A stretch of 64,000 bases of DNA from assembly GCF_009828055.1 (NCBI RefSeq), contig NZ_WTYB01000004.1, positions 119,196 through 183,195 of the forward strand, read 5' to 3'. The notes under the pieces are model-generated. The model had not been told where the DNA came from. It was given only the letters and a program-made list of their open reading frames with translations, and did not search any database. The position numbers and the translations under genes were made by a program. This document shows positions 28,277 to 37,719 of this stretch, piece by piece. This stretch comes from Erythrobacter ramosus (GTDB lineage Bacteria; Pseudomonadota; Alphaproteobacteria; Sphingomonadales; Sphingomonadaceae). Numbering within the stretch: the first letter of the stretch is position 1; each line of letters opens with the position of its first letter.

Positions 28277-28716
28277 GCCTGACGGATACGCACTACCCAG
28301 ACGATGCCGGGCAGTCGCCGCACACGGCGCTGCTCGGCTCGGAATTTGTCGGCTGGGATGAGGCCGCCCAGACCGTCACCATGCGTTTCACTGTGAAGCG
28401 TGAGATGACCACCTGGCGCGGCGGCGTGCAGGGGGGCTTGGTTGCGGGCTATCTCGATGATGTGATGGGCTATGCCTATGTCGCGGCCACGGGTGGCGAG
28501 ATGGCGCCGCTCAATCTCGACATTTCGATGAGCCTGATCCGCCTGATCCCCGAAGGCGCAACGATCATCGGCAAGGGCCGAGTGGTGAAGGGCGGGCGGC
28601 GCGTCGTATTCCTCGAAGGCGAATTACTGGCCGAGGACGGAACGATATATGCCCGTTCGACCTCAACCGCGCTGCCGACCCCGCGCCCGACGCCGACCAG
28701 CACGGGGATGGCATAA
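28273..28716 (+). CDS. PaaI-type thioesterase (hot-dog fold)
   Basis: A 147-residue protein, GTG start overlapping the infB stop (GTGA). Hot-dog features include WRGGVQGGLVAGYLDDVMGYA, in which the G(G/S)V..G..aa..D pattern of PaaI thioesterases is visible, and a C-terminal VKGGRRVVFLEGELLAEDG strand pair. The substrate is unknown. It shares TAATG coupling with the next gene and is carried within the translation operon. Confidence 0.82.
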
Positions 28717-29258
28717 TGGCCACTGTTCGTCTCGCCGCACTGCTGGGCAGCATCAATGTCGGCGGCAACCGGCTGAAGATGGCCGATCTACGCGCTGCGT
28801 TGGAAGCGGCAGGCTTTGCCAATGTCGCCACCGTCACCGCCAGCGGGAATGTGCTGTTCGACGGCGATCCGGTCCACCAGCCCGATTACGCCGCGCGCAT
28901 TGCCGAGGTCATCAAGGAAACGTTCGGTATCGCGACATTCGCAGTCGTGACGACGCGCGAAGGCCTCCTTGGCGCGGTCGCCGAAAACCCTTTCGCGGAT
29001 GACGGCGCCGACAACCTTGTCCATGTCCATTTCCTCGAAAGCAAACCCGGCGCGGAAGCGTTCTTACAGCTTGCCAGCGACCACGAAGGACGCGGGTCGG
29101 AGCGACTTGCGCCGGGCACTGCGGCCTTGCATATCGACTTTGTGGACAGCGCAGCCAACAGCAAGCTGACAGGCCCCTTTTTGCTGCGACGCCTTGGGTG
29201 CCGCGGCACGGCGCGCAACATCCGCTCGATCCGGCGGATTGCCGAGGCGATGGCGTAA
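28716..29258 (+). CDS. DUF1697 protein
   Basis: A 180-residue protein beginning [20 protein letters not shown], the DUF1697 signature (a LRGINVGGxN-like start), followed by [26 protein letters not shown] split over two strands. Function unknown. Its ATG overlaps the upstream stop and its stop overlaps the rbfA start, both as TAATG, so it is translated as part of the infB-rbfA transcript. Confidence 0.85.
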   Translation: MATVRLAALLGSINVGGNRLKMADLRAALEAAGFANVATVTASGNVLFDGDPVHQPDYAARIAEVIKETFGIATFAVVTTREGLLGAVAENPFADDGADNLVHVHFLESKPGAEAFLQLASDHEGRGSERLAPGTAALHIDFVDSAANSKLTGPFLLRRLGCRGTARNIRSIRRIAEAMA

Positions 29259-29659
29259 TGGCCAAGGCTCCTTTTACCACCGAACAGCAATCGGTCCGCG
29301 TCCTTAAGGTAGGCGAGCGGGTGCGACATATCCTGTCGGAACTGCTCGCGCGCGGCGAGGTGCATGACGATGTCGTGCGCGCGGCGCATATCTCGGTCAC
29401 CGAAGTGCGCATGACCCCCGATCTGCGCAATGCCACCGCCTATGTGAAGCCGCTGATGGGGGCGGGCGAGGACGAGGTGGTCGTTGCTTTGCGCCAGAAC
29501 ACGGCCTTCCTCCAGCGCGAGGTCGCCCAGCGGCTTGGGCTGAAATTCGCGCCTAAGCTCAAGTTCCGTAAGGACGAAAGCTTTGCCGAGGCGGACCGGA
29601 TCGAGGCCCTCCTGCGCGATCCCAAGGTTGCCCGCGATCTGGATGATGAGGAAGAGTAG
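29258..29659 (+). CDS. rbfA: Ribosome-binding factor A
   Basis: Cold-shock 30S maturation factor. The 133-residue KH-like protein has [20 protein letters not shown] near residue 18 and the conserved [17 protein letters not shown] strand. The ATG at 29258 is chosen for its TAATG overlap with the preceding gene. The acidic tail DLDDEEE is typical. It is convergent with a YceI-family gene, only 3 bp apart. Confidence 0.95.
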   Translation: MAKAPFTTEQQSVRVLKVGERVRHILSELLARGEVHDDVVRAAHISVTEVRMTPDLRNATAYVKPLMGAGEDEVVVALRQNTAFLQREVAQRLGLKFAPKLKFRKDESFAEADRIEALLRDPKVARDLDDEEE

Positions 29660-29662
29660 CGC

Positions 29663-30259
29663 CTAGCGCGGGATCATTCGCGCTTTCAGCGTGATGTTTA
29701 CCTTGTTGCCGACGATCAGCTGATAGGACTTCATCCCGAACTGCCGCCGGTCGATGGTGGTGGTACCGGTAAAACTGACCGGTTTGCCTGCCTGCGCAAT
29801 CGGATCGGCATTGAAGGTCACCGCCAGTGTCGCCGGACGGGTGACGCCGCGTGCCGTCAACTCGCCGCTTACAGTCCCGCGCGTCGTGCTCGACAGTTTG
29901 AGCGAGCGGCCGAGGAATCGGATCGAGGGATATTTGTCCACCCAGAAGAACTCGTCGCCCCGCAAGCGGGCGAGCGTGGCGCTGTCGGGCGCTTCAATGG
30001 CGGTGGCATCGAAGGTGACGTCAATCAGCGCCTTATCCGGTGCACCCGGCACGATCGTCACCGCACCCTCCATCCGGGGGAAGCGCGCGGTCTTGCTCGA
30101 GAGGCCGAAGAACGGCACCTTGGCCGAGACATTGCTGGCCGACGCATCAAGAGTATAGCGCTGCGGCACGCTCGCGCTATTGGCCCCGACACTGGCAGGC
30201 GCGAACACGGCAAGCAGCGGCAACAGGAACATCCGTGGGTGGGCGGCGGACTTGATCAT
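29663..30259 (-). CDS. YceI-family periplasmic lipid-binding-like protein
   Basis: A 198-residue protein with signal peptide MIKSAAHPRMFLLPLLAVFA and likely cleavage after ASVGA. The mature part is the YceI beta-barrel, with YTLDASASNVSAKVPFFGLS, DVTFDATAIEAPD and GTTTIDRRQFGMKSYQ. Family members bind isoprenoid or amphiphilic lipids. A TTG seven codons upstream is a possible but weaker start. Divergent from tdk. Confidence 0.88.
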   Translation of the reverse strand: MIKSAAHPRMFLLPLLAVFAPASVGANSASVPQRYTLDASASNVSAKVPFFGLSSKTARFPRMEGAVTIVPGAPDKALIDVTFDATAIEAPDSATLARLRGDEFFWVDKYPSIRFLGRSLKLSSTTRGTVSGELTARGVTRPATLAVTFNADPIAQAGKPVSFTGTTTIDRRQFGMKSYQLIVGNKVNITLKARMIPR

Positions 30260-30339
30260 GAGTTTATCTATACGCTTCAACCGGGCAAAAGGTTCATCCC
30301 CACCTCGCCCAGCGTCCGGCGAATGGGTAGTCTGACACG

Positions 30340-30915
30340 ATGGCCAAGCTCTACTTCTACTATGCCAGCATGAACGCAGGCAAAAGCTCGCACCTGTTGC
30401 AGGCGGATTTCAATTATCGCGAGCGCGGCATGGCGACGATGCTGTGGACCGCCGCGCTCGACAGCCGTTCGGACGGGCAGGTGAAGAGCCGCATCGGGCT
30501 GGAGAGCGAAGCACACAAGTTCGCGCCCGATACCGATCTATGGGCGGCGATCAGTGCGGCGCATAAGGTGCAACCGCTCGATTGCGTGATGGTGGATGAG
30601 GCGCAGTTCCTCACCTCCGATCAGGTGTGGCAGTTGGCACGCTTGGCGGACGAGGGCGGCATTCCGGTGCTTTGCTATGGCCTGAGGACTGACTTTCAGG
30701 GGGAGTTGTTCCCTGGCTCGGCGGTGCTGCTCGGGATCGCCGATGCTCTGGTGGAGCTGAAGGCGGTGTGCCACTGCGGCCGCAAGGCGACGATGAACCT
30801 GCGCGTCGATGATAGCGGCGCGGCGGTGCGGCAGGGCCAGCAGACCGAGATCGGCGGGAATGACCGCTATGTGGCGCTATGCCGCAAGCATTTCTCCGAG
30901 GCCCTGAGCGGATGA
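30340..30915 (+). CDS. tdk: Thymidine kinase
   Basis: Salvage kinase that phosphorylates thymidine. The 191-residue type II enzyme has the P-loop YASMNAGKSSHLLQ, the DEAQFL motif and the substrate-lasso region after the zinc-site motif CHCGRKA. The stop overlaps the truB start (ATGA). Confidence 0.95.
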   Translation: MAKLYFYYASMNAGKSSHLLQADFNYRERGMATMLWTAALDSRSDGQVKSRIGLESEAHKFAPDTDLWAAISAAHKVQPLDCVMVDEAQFLTSDQVWQLARLADEGGIPVLCYGLRTDFQGELFPGSAVLLGIADALVELKAVCHCGRKATMNLRVDDSGAAVRQGQQTEIGGNDRYVALCRKHFSEALSG

Positions 30916-31907
30916 ACGCGCCGGTGAACCTCCCACTGTCTGGCTGGCTGATCCTCGACAAGCCGCGCGGCATGGGGAGCACCCAGGGGGTTAGCGCGGT
31001 CAAGCGCGTGCTGCGCCAGAACGGCTATGCCAAGACCAAGGTCGGTCACGGCGGGACGCTTGATCCGTTGGCGGAAGGCGTGCTGCCGATTGCCTTGGGC
31101 GAGGCGACCAAACTGGCGGGGCGGATGCTAGATGCCAGCAAGATTTACGAGTTCACGGTGAAGTTCGGGGAGGAGACTTCGACCCTCGATACCGAAGGGG
31201 AAGTGGTTGCGACGAGCGATGTGCGGCCCACGCTGGCCGAGGTGGAAGCCGTGCTCCCGCGCTTCACTGGCCCCATCGAACAGGTGCCGCCTGCATATTC
31301 CGCGCTCAAGATTGGCGGTCAGCGCGCCTATGACTTGGCGCGGGCGGGGGAGGTGGTGGAGCTTAAGGCGAGAGCGGTCACCATTCACCAACTCTCCATC
31401 CGTCATCCCGGCGCAGGCCGGGACCCAGAGCCGCAAGCGCCTTGCCCAGATCCCATGGGCCCCGGCCTTCGCCGGGGTGACGAGCTTTGCGAGGAAATCA
31501 CCCTCACCGCCCACGTCTCCAAAGGCACCTATATCCGCTCCCTTGCGCGCGACATTGCCTATGCGCTTGGCACCTGCGGCCATGTCACCTATCTCCGCCG
31601 TACCAAGGCCGGGCCGTTCCTACAGGAACAGGCGATTTCGCTGGACTTGCTGGAGGAAACCGCTAAGGGCCGGGGCCTTGAACACCTCCTCCTGCCGCTA
31701 GAGGCGGGGCTGGACGACATCCCGGCCCTTCACCTCGATCAGACAAGCGCGCAGGCGGTCCGACAGGGCCGGGTGCTGTCTGACATGCCCCAATCATCCG
31801 GGCTTTATCTCGCGAAACTGGGCTCTGTCCCGGTCGCGCTGATGGAAATCACGGATGGGACGGCCACGGTCGTCCGGGGGTTCAACCTTCCCGATGTCGC
31901 TGAGTAA
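30912..31907 (+). CDS. truB: tRNA pseudouridine-55 synthase with a repeat-encoded insertion
   Basis: Forms pseudouridine-55 in the T loop of tRNAs. The 331-residue protein has [19 protein letters not shown] with catalytic Asp51 and [18 protein letters not shown] further on. Between the strand VTIHQLSI and the strand EITLTAHV there is an extra stretch of about 28 residues ([11 protein letters not shown]...GLRRGDELC, about residues 164-191). It is encoded by a palindromic intergenic repeat at 31401-31482. The reading frame is preserved, so the enzyme is probably functional with a surface-loop insertion. Confidence 0.95.
   Translation: MNAPVNLPLSGWLILDKPRGMGSTQGVSAVKRVLRQNGYAKTKVGHGGTLDPLAEGVLPIALGEATKLAGRMLDASKIYEFTVKFGEETSTLDTEGEVVATSDVRPTLAEVEAVLPRFTGPIEQVPPAYSALKIGGQRAYDLARAGEVVELKARAVTIHQLSIRHPGAGRDPEPQAPCPDPMGPGLRRGDELCEEITLTAHVSKGTYIRSLARDIAYALGTCGHVTYLRRTKAGPFLQEQAISLDLLEETAKGRGLEHLLLPLEAGLDDIPALHLDQTSAQAVRQGRVLSDMPQSSGLYLAKLGSVPVALMEITDGTATVVRGFNLPDVAE
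31401..31482. repeat. Palindromic repeat element inside truB (copy 1)
   Basis: Starts CGTCATCCCGGCG and ends CGCCGGGGTGACG, with internal hairpins CCCGGC-GCA-GGCCGGG and CCCCGGC-CTTC-GCCGGGG. A related copy lies at 34680-34760 after pnp. This CGTCATCCC...GGGGTGACG form is a dispersed palindrome common in sphingomonad and other alphaproteobacterial genomes. Here it is translated within truB. Confidence 0.9.
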
Positions 31908-31921
31908 GAAAGAGACGTACT

Positions 31922-32191
31922 ATGTCGGTGACCGCCGAAGTTAAGCAGACAATCATTGCTGACAATGCCCGTGATCCCAAGGACACCGGCAGCCCCGAAG
32001 TGCAGGTTGCGATCCTCACGCAGCGCATCCGCAACCTGACCGAGCACTTCAAGGATCACCACAAGGACAACCATTCGCGTCGCGGCCTTCTCATGATGGT
32101 CAACAAGCGTCGCACGCTGCTCGCCTATCTCAAGAAGAAGGATGTGGAGCGGTACAACGCTCTGATCCAGAAGCTGGGCCTGCGTAAGTAA
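31922..32191 (+). CDS. rpsO: 30S ribosomal protein S15
   Basis: The 89-residue primary 16S rRNA-binding protein, with [20 protein letters not shown] split into two helices, [20 protein letters not shown] and the C-terminal [19 protein letters not shown]. Located between truB and pnp as in most proteobacteria, and followed by a hairpin terminator. Confidence 0.98.
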   Translation: MSVTAEVKQTIIADNARDPKDTGSPEVQVAILTQRIRNLTEHFKDHHKDNHSRRGLLMMVNKRRTLLAYLKKKDVERYNALIQKLGLRK

Positions 32192-32201
32192 GAGTTTTGC
32201 G

Positions 32202-32231
32202 AAAGGGCGGCTCCAAGGGGCCGCCTTTTTT
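32202..32231 (+). terminator. Hairpin terminator between rpsO and pnp
   Basis: AAAGGGCGGC pairs with GCCGCCTTTT across an 8-nt loop and ends in a T6 run. pnp lies 135 bp further on, so this would attenuate read-through or mark the pnp leader. Confidence 0.85.
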
Positions 32232-32366
32232 GCATATGGGCCACGCAGACATCCGGTCTGCTGAGCCTTGGGGCCGAAGCGCCCTCAACCGGACCGGGAC
32301 GGTTGTTTCCCCGGCACATGAGGCCCCGCGACAGCAATATGGCTGCGCGGGTCAGAAGGAAAATCA

Positions 32367-34667
32367 ATGTTCGACACGAAAACCGTATCGCTGGAGTGGG
32401 GCGGCAAGACCCTCACTCTGGAAACCGGGCGTATTGCCCGTCAGGCCGATGGCGCCGTTCTGGCCACCTATGGCGAAACCGTGGTGCTGTGCGCCGTGAC
32501 CGCTGCCAAGTCGGTCAAGGAAGGGCAGGATTTCTTCCCGCTCACCGTCCACTATCAGGAAAAGTTCTCCGCCGCAGGACGCATCCCGGGCGGCTTCTTC
32601 AAGCGTGAACGTGGCGCGACCGAAAAGGAAACGCTGACCAGCCGCCTGATCGACCGTCCGATCCGCCCGCTGTTCCCCGAAGGCTTCTACAACGAAATCA
32701 ACGTGATCTGTCAGGTTCTGTCGTTCGACGGCGAAACCGAGGCCGATATCGTTGCGATGATCGCGGCCTCGGCTGCGCTGACCATCTCGGGCGTGCCCTT
32801 CATGGGCCCGATCGGCGCTGCACGCGTCGGCTACATTGATGGCGAATATGTCCTCAACCCGAAGCAGGACAAGGCGCTTGCCGAAGGCCAGCTCGACCTC
32901 GTCGTTGCCGCCACGCAAGGCGCGGTGATGATGGTCGAATCCGAAGCCAAGGAACTGACCGAAGAAGTGATGCTCGGCGCCGTCATGTTCGCGCATGACG
33001 AAATCCGCAACGTCATCGGCGCGATCATCGATCTGGCCGAGAAGGCCGCTAAGGATCCGTGGAATGTCGACGTCAGCGACAACACCGCTGACATGAAGGC
33101 TAAGCTCAAGGACCTCATCGGCGGCGACATCGCAGCCGCTTACAAGGTCACCGACAAGTCGGCGCGTTCGAACATGCTCAACGAAGCCCGGGCCAAGGCC
33201 AAGGCGGCGTTTGCGGACGAAGGCGGCCAGACCCAGATGGTCGCTGGCAAGCTGATGAAGAAGCTCGAAGCCGAAATCGTGCGCGGGGCGATCCTCAAGG
33301 ATGGCCAACGCATCGATGGCCGCAAGCTTGATCAGGTCCGCCCGATCGAAGCGATCGTCGGCTTCCTGCCGCGCACCCATGGTTCGTCGCTGTTCACCCG
33401 CGGTGAAACCCAGGCGATCTGCACGACCACGCTCGGCACCAAGGATTCCGAGCAGATGATCGATGGGCTGGAAGGCCTGAGCTACACCAGCTTCATGCTG
33501 CACTATAACTTCCCGCCCTATTCGGTTGGTGAAGTGGGCCGCTTCGGCGCCCCGGGTCGCCGCGAAGTCGGTCACGGCAAGCTCGCCTGGCGCGCGCTGA
33601 ACCCCGTGCTGCCGAGCAAGGAAGACTTCCCCTATACCATCCGCGTTCTGTCCGACATCACCGAGTCCAACGGCTCGTCCTCGATGGCGACCGTGTGCGG
33701 CGGCTGTCTGTCGATGATGGACGCCGGTGTGCCGGTGAAGTCACCCGTCTCGGGCATCGCGATGGGCCTGATCCTCGAAGGCGATGACTTTGCCGTTTTG
33801 TCGGACATCCTGGGTGATGAAGATCACCTCGGCGACATGGACTTCAAGGTTGCCGGCACCGAGAACGGCATCACCACGATGCAGATGGACATCAAGATTG
33901 CCGGCATCACGCAGGAAATCATGGCCAAGGCGCTGGAACAGGCCAAGGCTGGCCGGATGCACATCCTCGGTGAAATGGCCAAGGCCCTGACCGGTGCCCG
34001 CACTGAAGTCAGCAAGCACGCGCCGCGCATCGAGACGATCCAGATCGACAAGTCGAAGATCCGTGACGTCATCGGCACCGGCGGCAAGGTGATCCGTGAG
34101 ATCGTCGCCGAAACCGGCGCCAAGATCGACATTGACGATGAAGGTGTGATCAAGATCTCGTCGAGCAACGTCGACGAGATCGAAGCAGCCCGCAAGTGGA
34201 TCCTCGGCATCACGCAAGAAGCTGAAGTCGGCAAGATCTACGACGGCAAGGTCGTGAACATCGTCGATTTCGGCGCGTTCGTGAACTTCATGGGCGGCAA
34301 GGACGGTCTCGTCCACGTCTCGGAAATGCGCAACGAGCGGGTTGAGAAGCCCACCGATGTCGTCTCCGAAGGCATGGAAGTGAAGGTCAAGGTGCTCGAG
34401 ATCGACCAGCGCGGCAAGGTTCGCCTGTCGATGCGCGTCGTCGATCAGGAAACCGGCGCCGAGCTGGAAGACACCCGTCCGCCCCGCGAAGCGCGCGAGC
34501 CGCGCGAAGGCGGCCGTGGTGGTGATCGCGGTGGCGATCGTCGCGGGCCCAAGGGCAGCGGCGGTGGTCGCGGCGGCGACCGTGGTGGCCGTGGCGGCGA
34601 TCGCGGCGGTGATCGTGGTCCGCGCGACAGCGCACCTGCGGGCCTGCCTGACTTCCTCAAGGACTGA
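32367..34667 (+). CDS. pnp: Polynucleotide phosphorylase
   Basis: 3'-5' phosphorolytic exoribonuclease of the degradosome. The 766-residue protein has two RNase PH domains, a KH domain ([19 protein letters not shown]) and an S1 domain ([19 protein letters not shown]). A Gly/Arg/Asp-rich tail of about 50 residues (RGGDRGGD repeats) extends beyond S1 and may bind RNA or RNase E. It is followed by a repeat element and then a terminator. Confidence 0.98.
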   Translation: MFDTKTVSLEWGGKTLTLETGRIARQADGAVLATYGETVVLCAVTAAKSVKEGQDFFPLTVHYQEKFSAAGRIPGGFFKRERGATEKETLTSRLIDRPIRPLFPEGFYNEINVICQVLSFDGETEADIVAMIAASAALTISGVPFMGPIGAARVGYIDGEYVLNPKQDKALAEGQLDLVVAATQGAVMMVESEAKELTEEVMLGAVMFAHDEIRNVIGAIIDLAEKAAKDPWNVDVSDNTADMKAKLKDLIGGDIAAAYKVTDKSARSNMLNEARAKAKAAFADEGGQTQMVAGKLMKKLEAEIVRGAILKDGQRIDGRKLDQVRPIEAIVGFLPRTHGSSLFTRGETQAICTTTLGTKDSEQMIDGLEGLSYTSFMLHYNFPPYSVGEVGRFGAPGRREVGHGKLAWRALNPVLPSKEDFPYTIRVLSDITESNGSSSMATVCGGCLSMMDAGVPVKSPVSGIAMGLILEGDDFAVLSDILGDEDHLGDMDFKVAGTENGITTMQMDIKIAGITQEIMAKALEQAKAGRMHILGEMAKALTGARTEVSKHAPRIETIQIDKSKIRDVIGTGGKVIREIVAETGAKIDIDDEGVIKISSSNVDEIEAARKWILGITQEAEVGKIYDGKVVNIVDFGAFVNFMGGKDGLVHVSEMRNERVEKPTDVVSEGMEVKVKVLEIDQRGKVRLSMRVVDQETGAELEDTRPPREAREPREGGRGGDRGGDRRGPKGSGGGRGGDRGGRGGDRGGDRGPRDSAPAGLPDFLKD

Positions 34668-34679
34668 CCTTGCCTCGCC

Positions 34680-34760
34680 CGTCATCCCAGCGAAAGCTGG
34701 GACCTAGGGCCTCAAGGACAGACTTTGCCGCTCTAGGCCCCAGCTTTCGCTGGGGTGACG
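34680..34760. repeat. Palindromic repeat element after pnp (copy 2)
   Basis: Starts CGTCATCCCAGCGAAAGCTG and ends CAGCTTTCGCTGGGGTGACG, so the outer 20-bp arms are near-perfect complements. Each arm also forms a small hairpin (CCCAGC-GAAA-GCTGGG). It is the same family as the element inside truB, 3.2 kb upstream, with a different middle. Confidence 0.9.
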
Positions 34761-34773
34761 AGCTAAATTACAA

Positions 34774-34803
34774 GGGCCGCCCGGATCATTCCGGGCGGCC
34801 TTC
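34774..34803 (+). terminator. Intrinsic terminator after pnp
   Basis: An 11-bp perfect stem GGCCGCCCGGA (34775-34785) pairs with 34790-34800 around TCAT, followed by TTCT. It lies after the repeat copy and before the spermidine-synthase-like gene. Confidence 0.8.
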
Positions 34804-34820
34804 TGATTGGGAAACTACGA

Positions 34821-35501
34821 ATGCTCCAGCGCGAACTGATCGACAGCACCCAGATCGAGGACGGCGTCTGCCTCGAACTCTATCGTCACGGCACCGATTT
34901 CATGATCGTGCTGGGACGCAACGAGCTGATGAGCACGCGGATGCGCTTCTCGGAAGAACAGCTCGCGCAGCTCACCATCGATCGGCTGGGCAAAGAGCAT
35001 GCGCGCATGTTGATCGGCGGCTACGGCATGGGCTTCACCTACCGCGCCGCCGCGGCACGGCTCGGCGAGAAGGCGCAGATTGTGGTCGCCGAAATTTCTG
35101 ACGCGATCATTGATTGGGCCAAAGGGCCGATGGCGGAACTGACGGGGGAGGGCCTGTCGGACCCGCGCCTCGATCTGAAAATCTGCGACGTCGCCGCTCT
35201 GATCGATGATGCGAACGATGGCACCTGCGCCAAGTTCGATGCGATCCTGCTTGATGTCGACAATGGCCCTGACGGGATCGTGCGCGATGCCAACAACCGG
35301 ATCTATTCGCGCACGGGCCTCGCCAAGGCGCGTGATGCCCTGAAGCCGGGCGGCATTCTGGCGGTATGGTCAGCGGGGCCCGACCCCGCCTTTGTCAAGC
35401 GCCTGCGCGATACCGGGCTCGAAATCGTGGAATGGAACGTCCGCTCGCGCCCCAACAAAAAGGGCGCGCATCACATCATCTGGTTCGCGCGCAAGAGCTG
35501 A
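34821..35501 (+). CDS. Spermidine synthase-like protein
   Basis: A 226-residue Rossmann-fold protein of the spermidine-synthase/methyltransferase type. The glycine-rich ligand loop MLIGGYGMGFTYRAA lies near residue 63, followed by VVAEISDAIIDWAKG and the DAILLDVDNGPDGI segment that replaces the catalytic Asp region. It is shorter than true SpeE (about 280) and lacks part of its N-terminal domain, so whether it makes polyamine or is a related methyltransferase is open. Confidence 0.75.
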   Translation: MLQRELIDSTQIEDGVCLELYRHGTDFMIVLGRNELMSTRMRFSEEQLAQLTIDRLGKEHARMLIGGYGMGFTYRAAAARLGEKAQIVVAEISDAIIDWAKGPMAELTGEGLSDPRLDLKICDVAALIDDANDGTCAKFDAILLDVDNGPDGIVRDANNRIYSRTGLAKARDALKPGGILAVWSAGPDPAFVKRLRDTGLEIVEWNVRSRPNKKGAHHIIWFARKS

Positions 35502-35525
35502 AAGCCAAGCTCAAAGAGCTTGGGT

Positions 35526-35612
35526 CAGACCTCCCGCCCCGCCTCCCCACCCGGCCACCAATGATACCATCAGGATATGGTGGCCGGGTGGGGAGGCGGG
35601 GCGGGAGGTCTG
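35526..35612. repeat. 35-bp perfect inverted repeat between convergent genes
   Basis: Arms 35526-35560 and 35578-35612 are perfectly complementary, with a 17-nt spacer. The arms are C-rich and G-rich respectively (CCTCCCGCCCCGCC and so on). It sits between the stops of the spermidine-synthase-like gene and the DUF481 gene. There is no T tract, so it may terminate from both sides by a very stable hairpin, or be an inserted palindrome. Confidence 0.95.
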
Positions 35613-35634
35613 CGTTCACGGCAGTGAACCGTGA

Positions 35635-36600
35635 CTAAAAGTCGTAGATCAGCGTTACGCGGCTCAGCGTATCGGTCTGCACTGCACCCGGCGGTGGGTT
35701 GCTGTCATACTCGACCGCATAGGAAAACCGCGCGGTAAGGCTGCGGTTGATCCGGGCATCAAGCCCGGTGATCAGATCGAGCGTGGTGTTGCGCGAATCG
35801 ATGATGGCGACCGCCGATCCGCCCGTTTCAGCCACGGCATTGGTGTCCTGCGTCAGCTTGAGCTTTTCGGTGATGTTCCAGTCGAAATCGAGGCCGATCA
35901 GCCCGGCGATCCGGCTTTCGTTGCGGCCATCGGCAAATTCGGTGACGCGGTAAGCGGGGCCAGCCTTGACCGACAATTGGATGTCATCCTCCTTGAGCGC
36001 CTGATAGCCCATGCCGCCTGACACGGCATAGCGTGCCGCGATGCCCTGAAACCGGTCGCGCTCGTATTGGGCGAGCGCATAGACATAGAAATTGTCGGAG
36101 ACGTTGAAGTTGGGCTCATAGCGGGCGAGGTATTGTTCGCGGGTCGTGAGGCCATTGGCGCGCTGGTAATCGACGCGGCCTGTCAACTTGTGGCGCCAGT
36201 CGATGCCTTGGCGGTCCAAGGTCAGACCTGCGGTCACGCCGGTATTGTCTGAGTTCCCGGTGGCCCGGAAAGCGCCAAACTCGCCCTTGCCGGACCAGTT
36301 GTCGAACATTCCGGCAGAGCGGATCTGTGCCACCTTCGCCTCGGCCTCGGCCGCCTTGCGTGCAGCAACGCGGGCTTCGAAATTGGCGACAATCGCGTCG
36401 ATTTCTTCCTGATCGCCCGGATTGGTCGCGCGCGCGATTTCGGTGACGGTGCGCACCTTGGTTTCATCGCCAGTGGCGATAGCGGCATCGATCATGGCGC
36501 GCACGGGTTCGGGCAATTCGGCATGGGCCGGAACGGATGCCGCCAGCCCGACCATGATGGTCGCCATGGTCACGTCTCGTACACCAGCCTTGCAACTCAT
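35635..36600 (-). CDS. DUF481 outer-membrane beta-barrel-like protein
   Basis: A 321-residue exported protein. The signal region is VTMATIMVGLAASVPAHA (cleavage near residue 27), followed by a helical Ala/Glu/Lys-rich segment and then a DUF481 barrel beginning GKGEFGAFRATGNSDNTGV and ending in an aromatic residue (LIYDF), typical of outer-membrane barrels. The ATG at 36600 has a GGGAG ribosome site. Its function is unknown; the family is thought to be structural or salt-stress induced. Confidence 0.85.
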   Translation of the reverse strand: MSCKAGVRDVTMATIMVGLAASVPAHAELPEPVRAMIDAAIATGDETKVRTVTEIARATNPGDQEEIDAIVANFEARVAARKAAEAEAKVAQIRSAGMFDNWSGKGEFGAFRATGNSDNTGVTAGLTLDRQGIDWRHKLTGRVDYQRANGLTTREQYLARYEPNFNVSDNFYVYALAQYERDRFQGIAARYAVSGGMGYQALKEDDIQLSVKAGPAYRVTEFADGRNESRIAGLIGLDFDWNITEKLKLTQDTNAVAETGGSAVAIIDSRNTTLDLITGLDARINRSLTARFSYAVEYDSNPPPGAVQTDTLSRVTLIYDF

Positions 36601-36911
36601 GTTAGCGCTCCCTTTGGACCGCTTCCGCGATACAGGGCTGGGCAGGCGCGGGGCAAGTCCTGCTTGCGCGAAGGGGCTTTCCTACTCGGTTGATGCCCGT
36701 CACGATCGCGCGCATGAACGCCCCTTATCGGACAGAATGGACCAGCCAGCCCGCCGCGCGAGCGCACGGCCCTGCGCACCCCGTGGGTTTTCTGAATCCT
36801 GGACTGTGTCTCATGTGTCTCCAACACCGGCCACGGCCCCACCAACCTGAACGCGGTGGTGCTGGAACGGAGGCCGAATCAGGAGGCGAGCAGGCAGCCT
36901 CGGCAGATGCC
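36601..36911. other. Intergenic stretch without a recognised gene
   Basis: About 310 bp between the starts and stops of DUF481 and gcrA. Open frames here show no family features. No tRNA, terminator or clear promoter was found apart from the DUF481 ribosome site at its left edge. Confidence 0.5.
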
Positions 36912-37634
36912 TTAACGAACGCGCGGTCCGCCGAACGGCAGCGGCGGCGGGGGACGACGCACACCGCGCGGCAGCTGTGCCTGATAGGCGCGGCCGCAAT
37001 GCTCGACGCAATAGGGAAAGCCCGGGTTCACCGCCACGCCGCAGAAGTGGAAATCGGCCTCGCCCGGATGGCCCATCGGCCAGCGACACACCTTTTCCGA
37101 CAGATCGAGCAGCGTGGTCTTGCCCGCAATCTCTGGGCTCGGCTTGGCGGGCACGAGACGGCGCGGCGGGGCAGGGGGAATCGGGGCCTGCTGATCACCT
37201 GGACCTTGGCGCAGGAAGCCGCCAGGCCCGACCGAGACGATCTTGGGCAGATCGGCCGGCGGGCCGGGAACGGGCTGCGAGGGCACCGCGTTCAGACCAT
37301 CATCCGCCACCGCTTCGGCGCGGGGGGAGGGGGCAGCGGCGCGCGGCGCAGGCCGCTCAGCCGCTTCGCCGGTCACGCTGCGCTCAGCGGGTTCGGTCCG
37401 CGGTTCAGCCACGCGCGGCGCGGGCGCGACAGCGGGCTTCTTGGCAGGAGCGGCCGGCTTCTTCTTGTCATTGGCCTTCACCGGAGAGGGGCGCGCTTTC
37501 AGGCCAAGGCGATGCGCCTTGCCGATCACCGCATTGCGACTGACCCCGCCGAGTTCGGCCGCGATCTCGCTCGCGGTGGAGCCGCCTTCCCACATCTTCT
37601 TGAGCGTTGCGATGCGCTCGTCCGTCCAGCCCAT
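36912..37634 (-). CDS. gcrA: Cell cycle regulator GcrA
   Basis: Alphaproteobacterial transcription factor that binds methylated GANTC promoters and RNA polymerase. The 240-residue protein begins MGWTDERIATLKKMWEGGST with the helix-turn-helix VSRNAVIGKAHRLGL, followed by a long Pro/Ala/Lys-rich linker and the conserved C-terminal KVCRWPMGHPGEADFHFCG with Cys and His residues. GcrA is a strong lineage marker. Confidence 0.95.
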   Translation of the reverse strand: MGWTDERIATLKKMWEGGSTASEIAAELGGVSRNAVIGKAHRLGLKARPSPVKANDKKKPAAPAKKPAVAPAPRVAEPRTEPAERSVTGEAAERPAPRAAAPSPRAEAVADDGLNAVPSQPVPGPPADLPKIVSVGPGGFLRQGPGDQQAPIPPAPPRRLVPAKPSPEIAGKTTLLDLSEKVCRWPMGHPGEADFHFCGVAVNPGFPYCVEHCGRAYQAQLPRGVRRPPPPLPFGGPRVR

Positions 37635-37719
37635 ATGTACTACCTGTTCCTGTGTCCGGCGCGTGCCGTAAATCGCTGCTGCTTGTCAGAGCGTCCCATG
37701 CAGCCTAGGCACCTGCGCC

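Noticed and set aside
34516..34707. Small frame ending in VIPAKAGT after pnp
   Set aside because: It is the pnp tail in another frame running into the palindromic repeat, not a gene.
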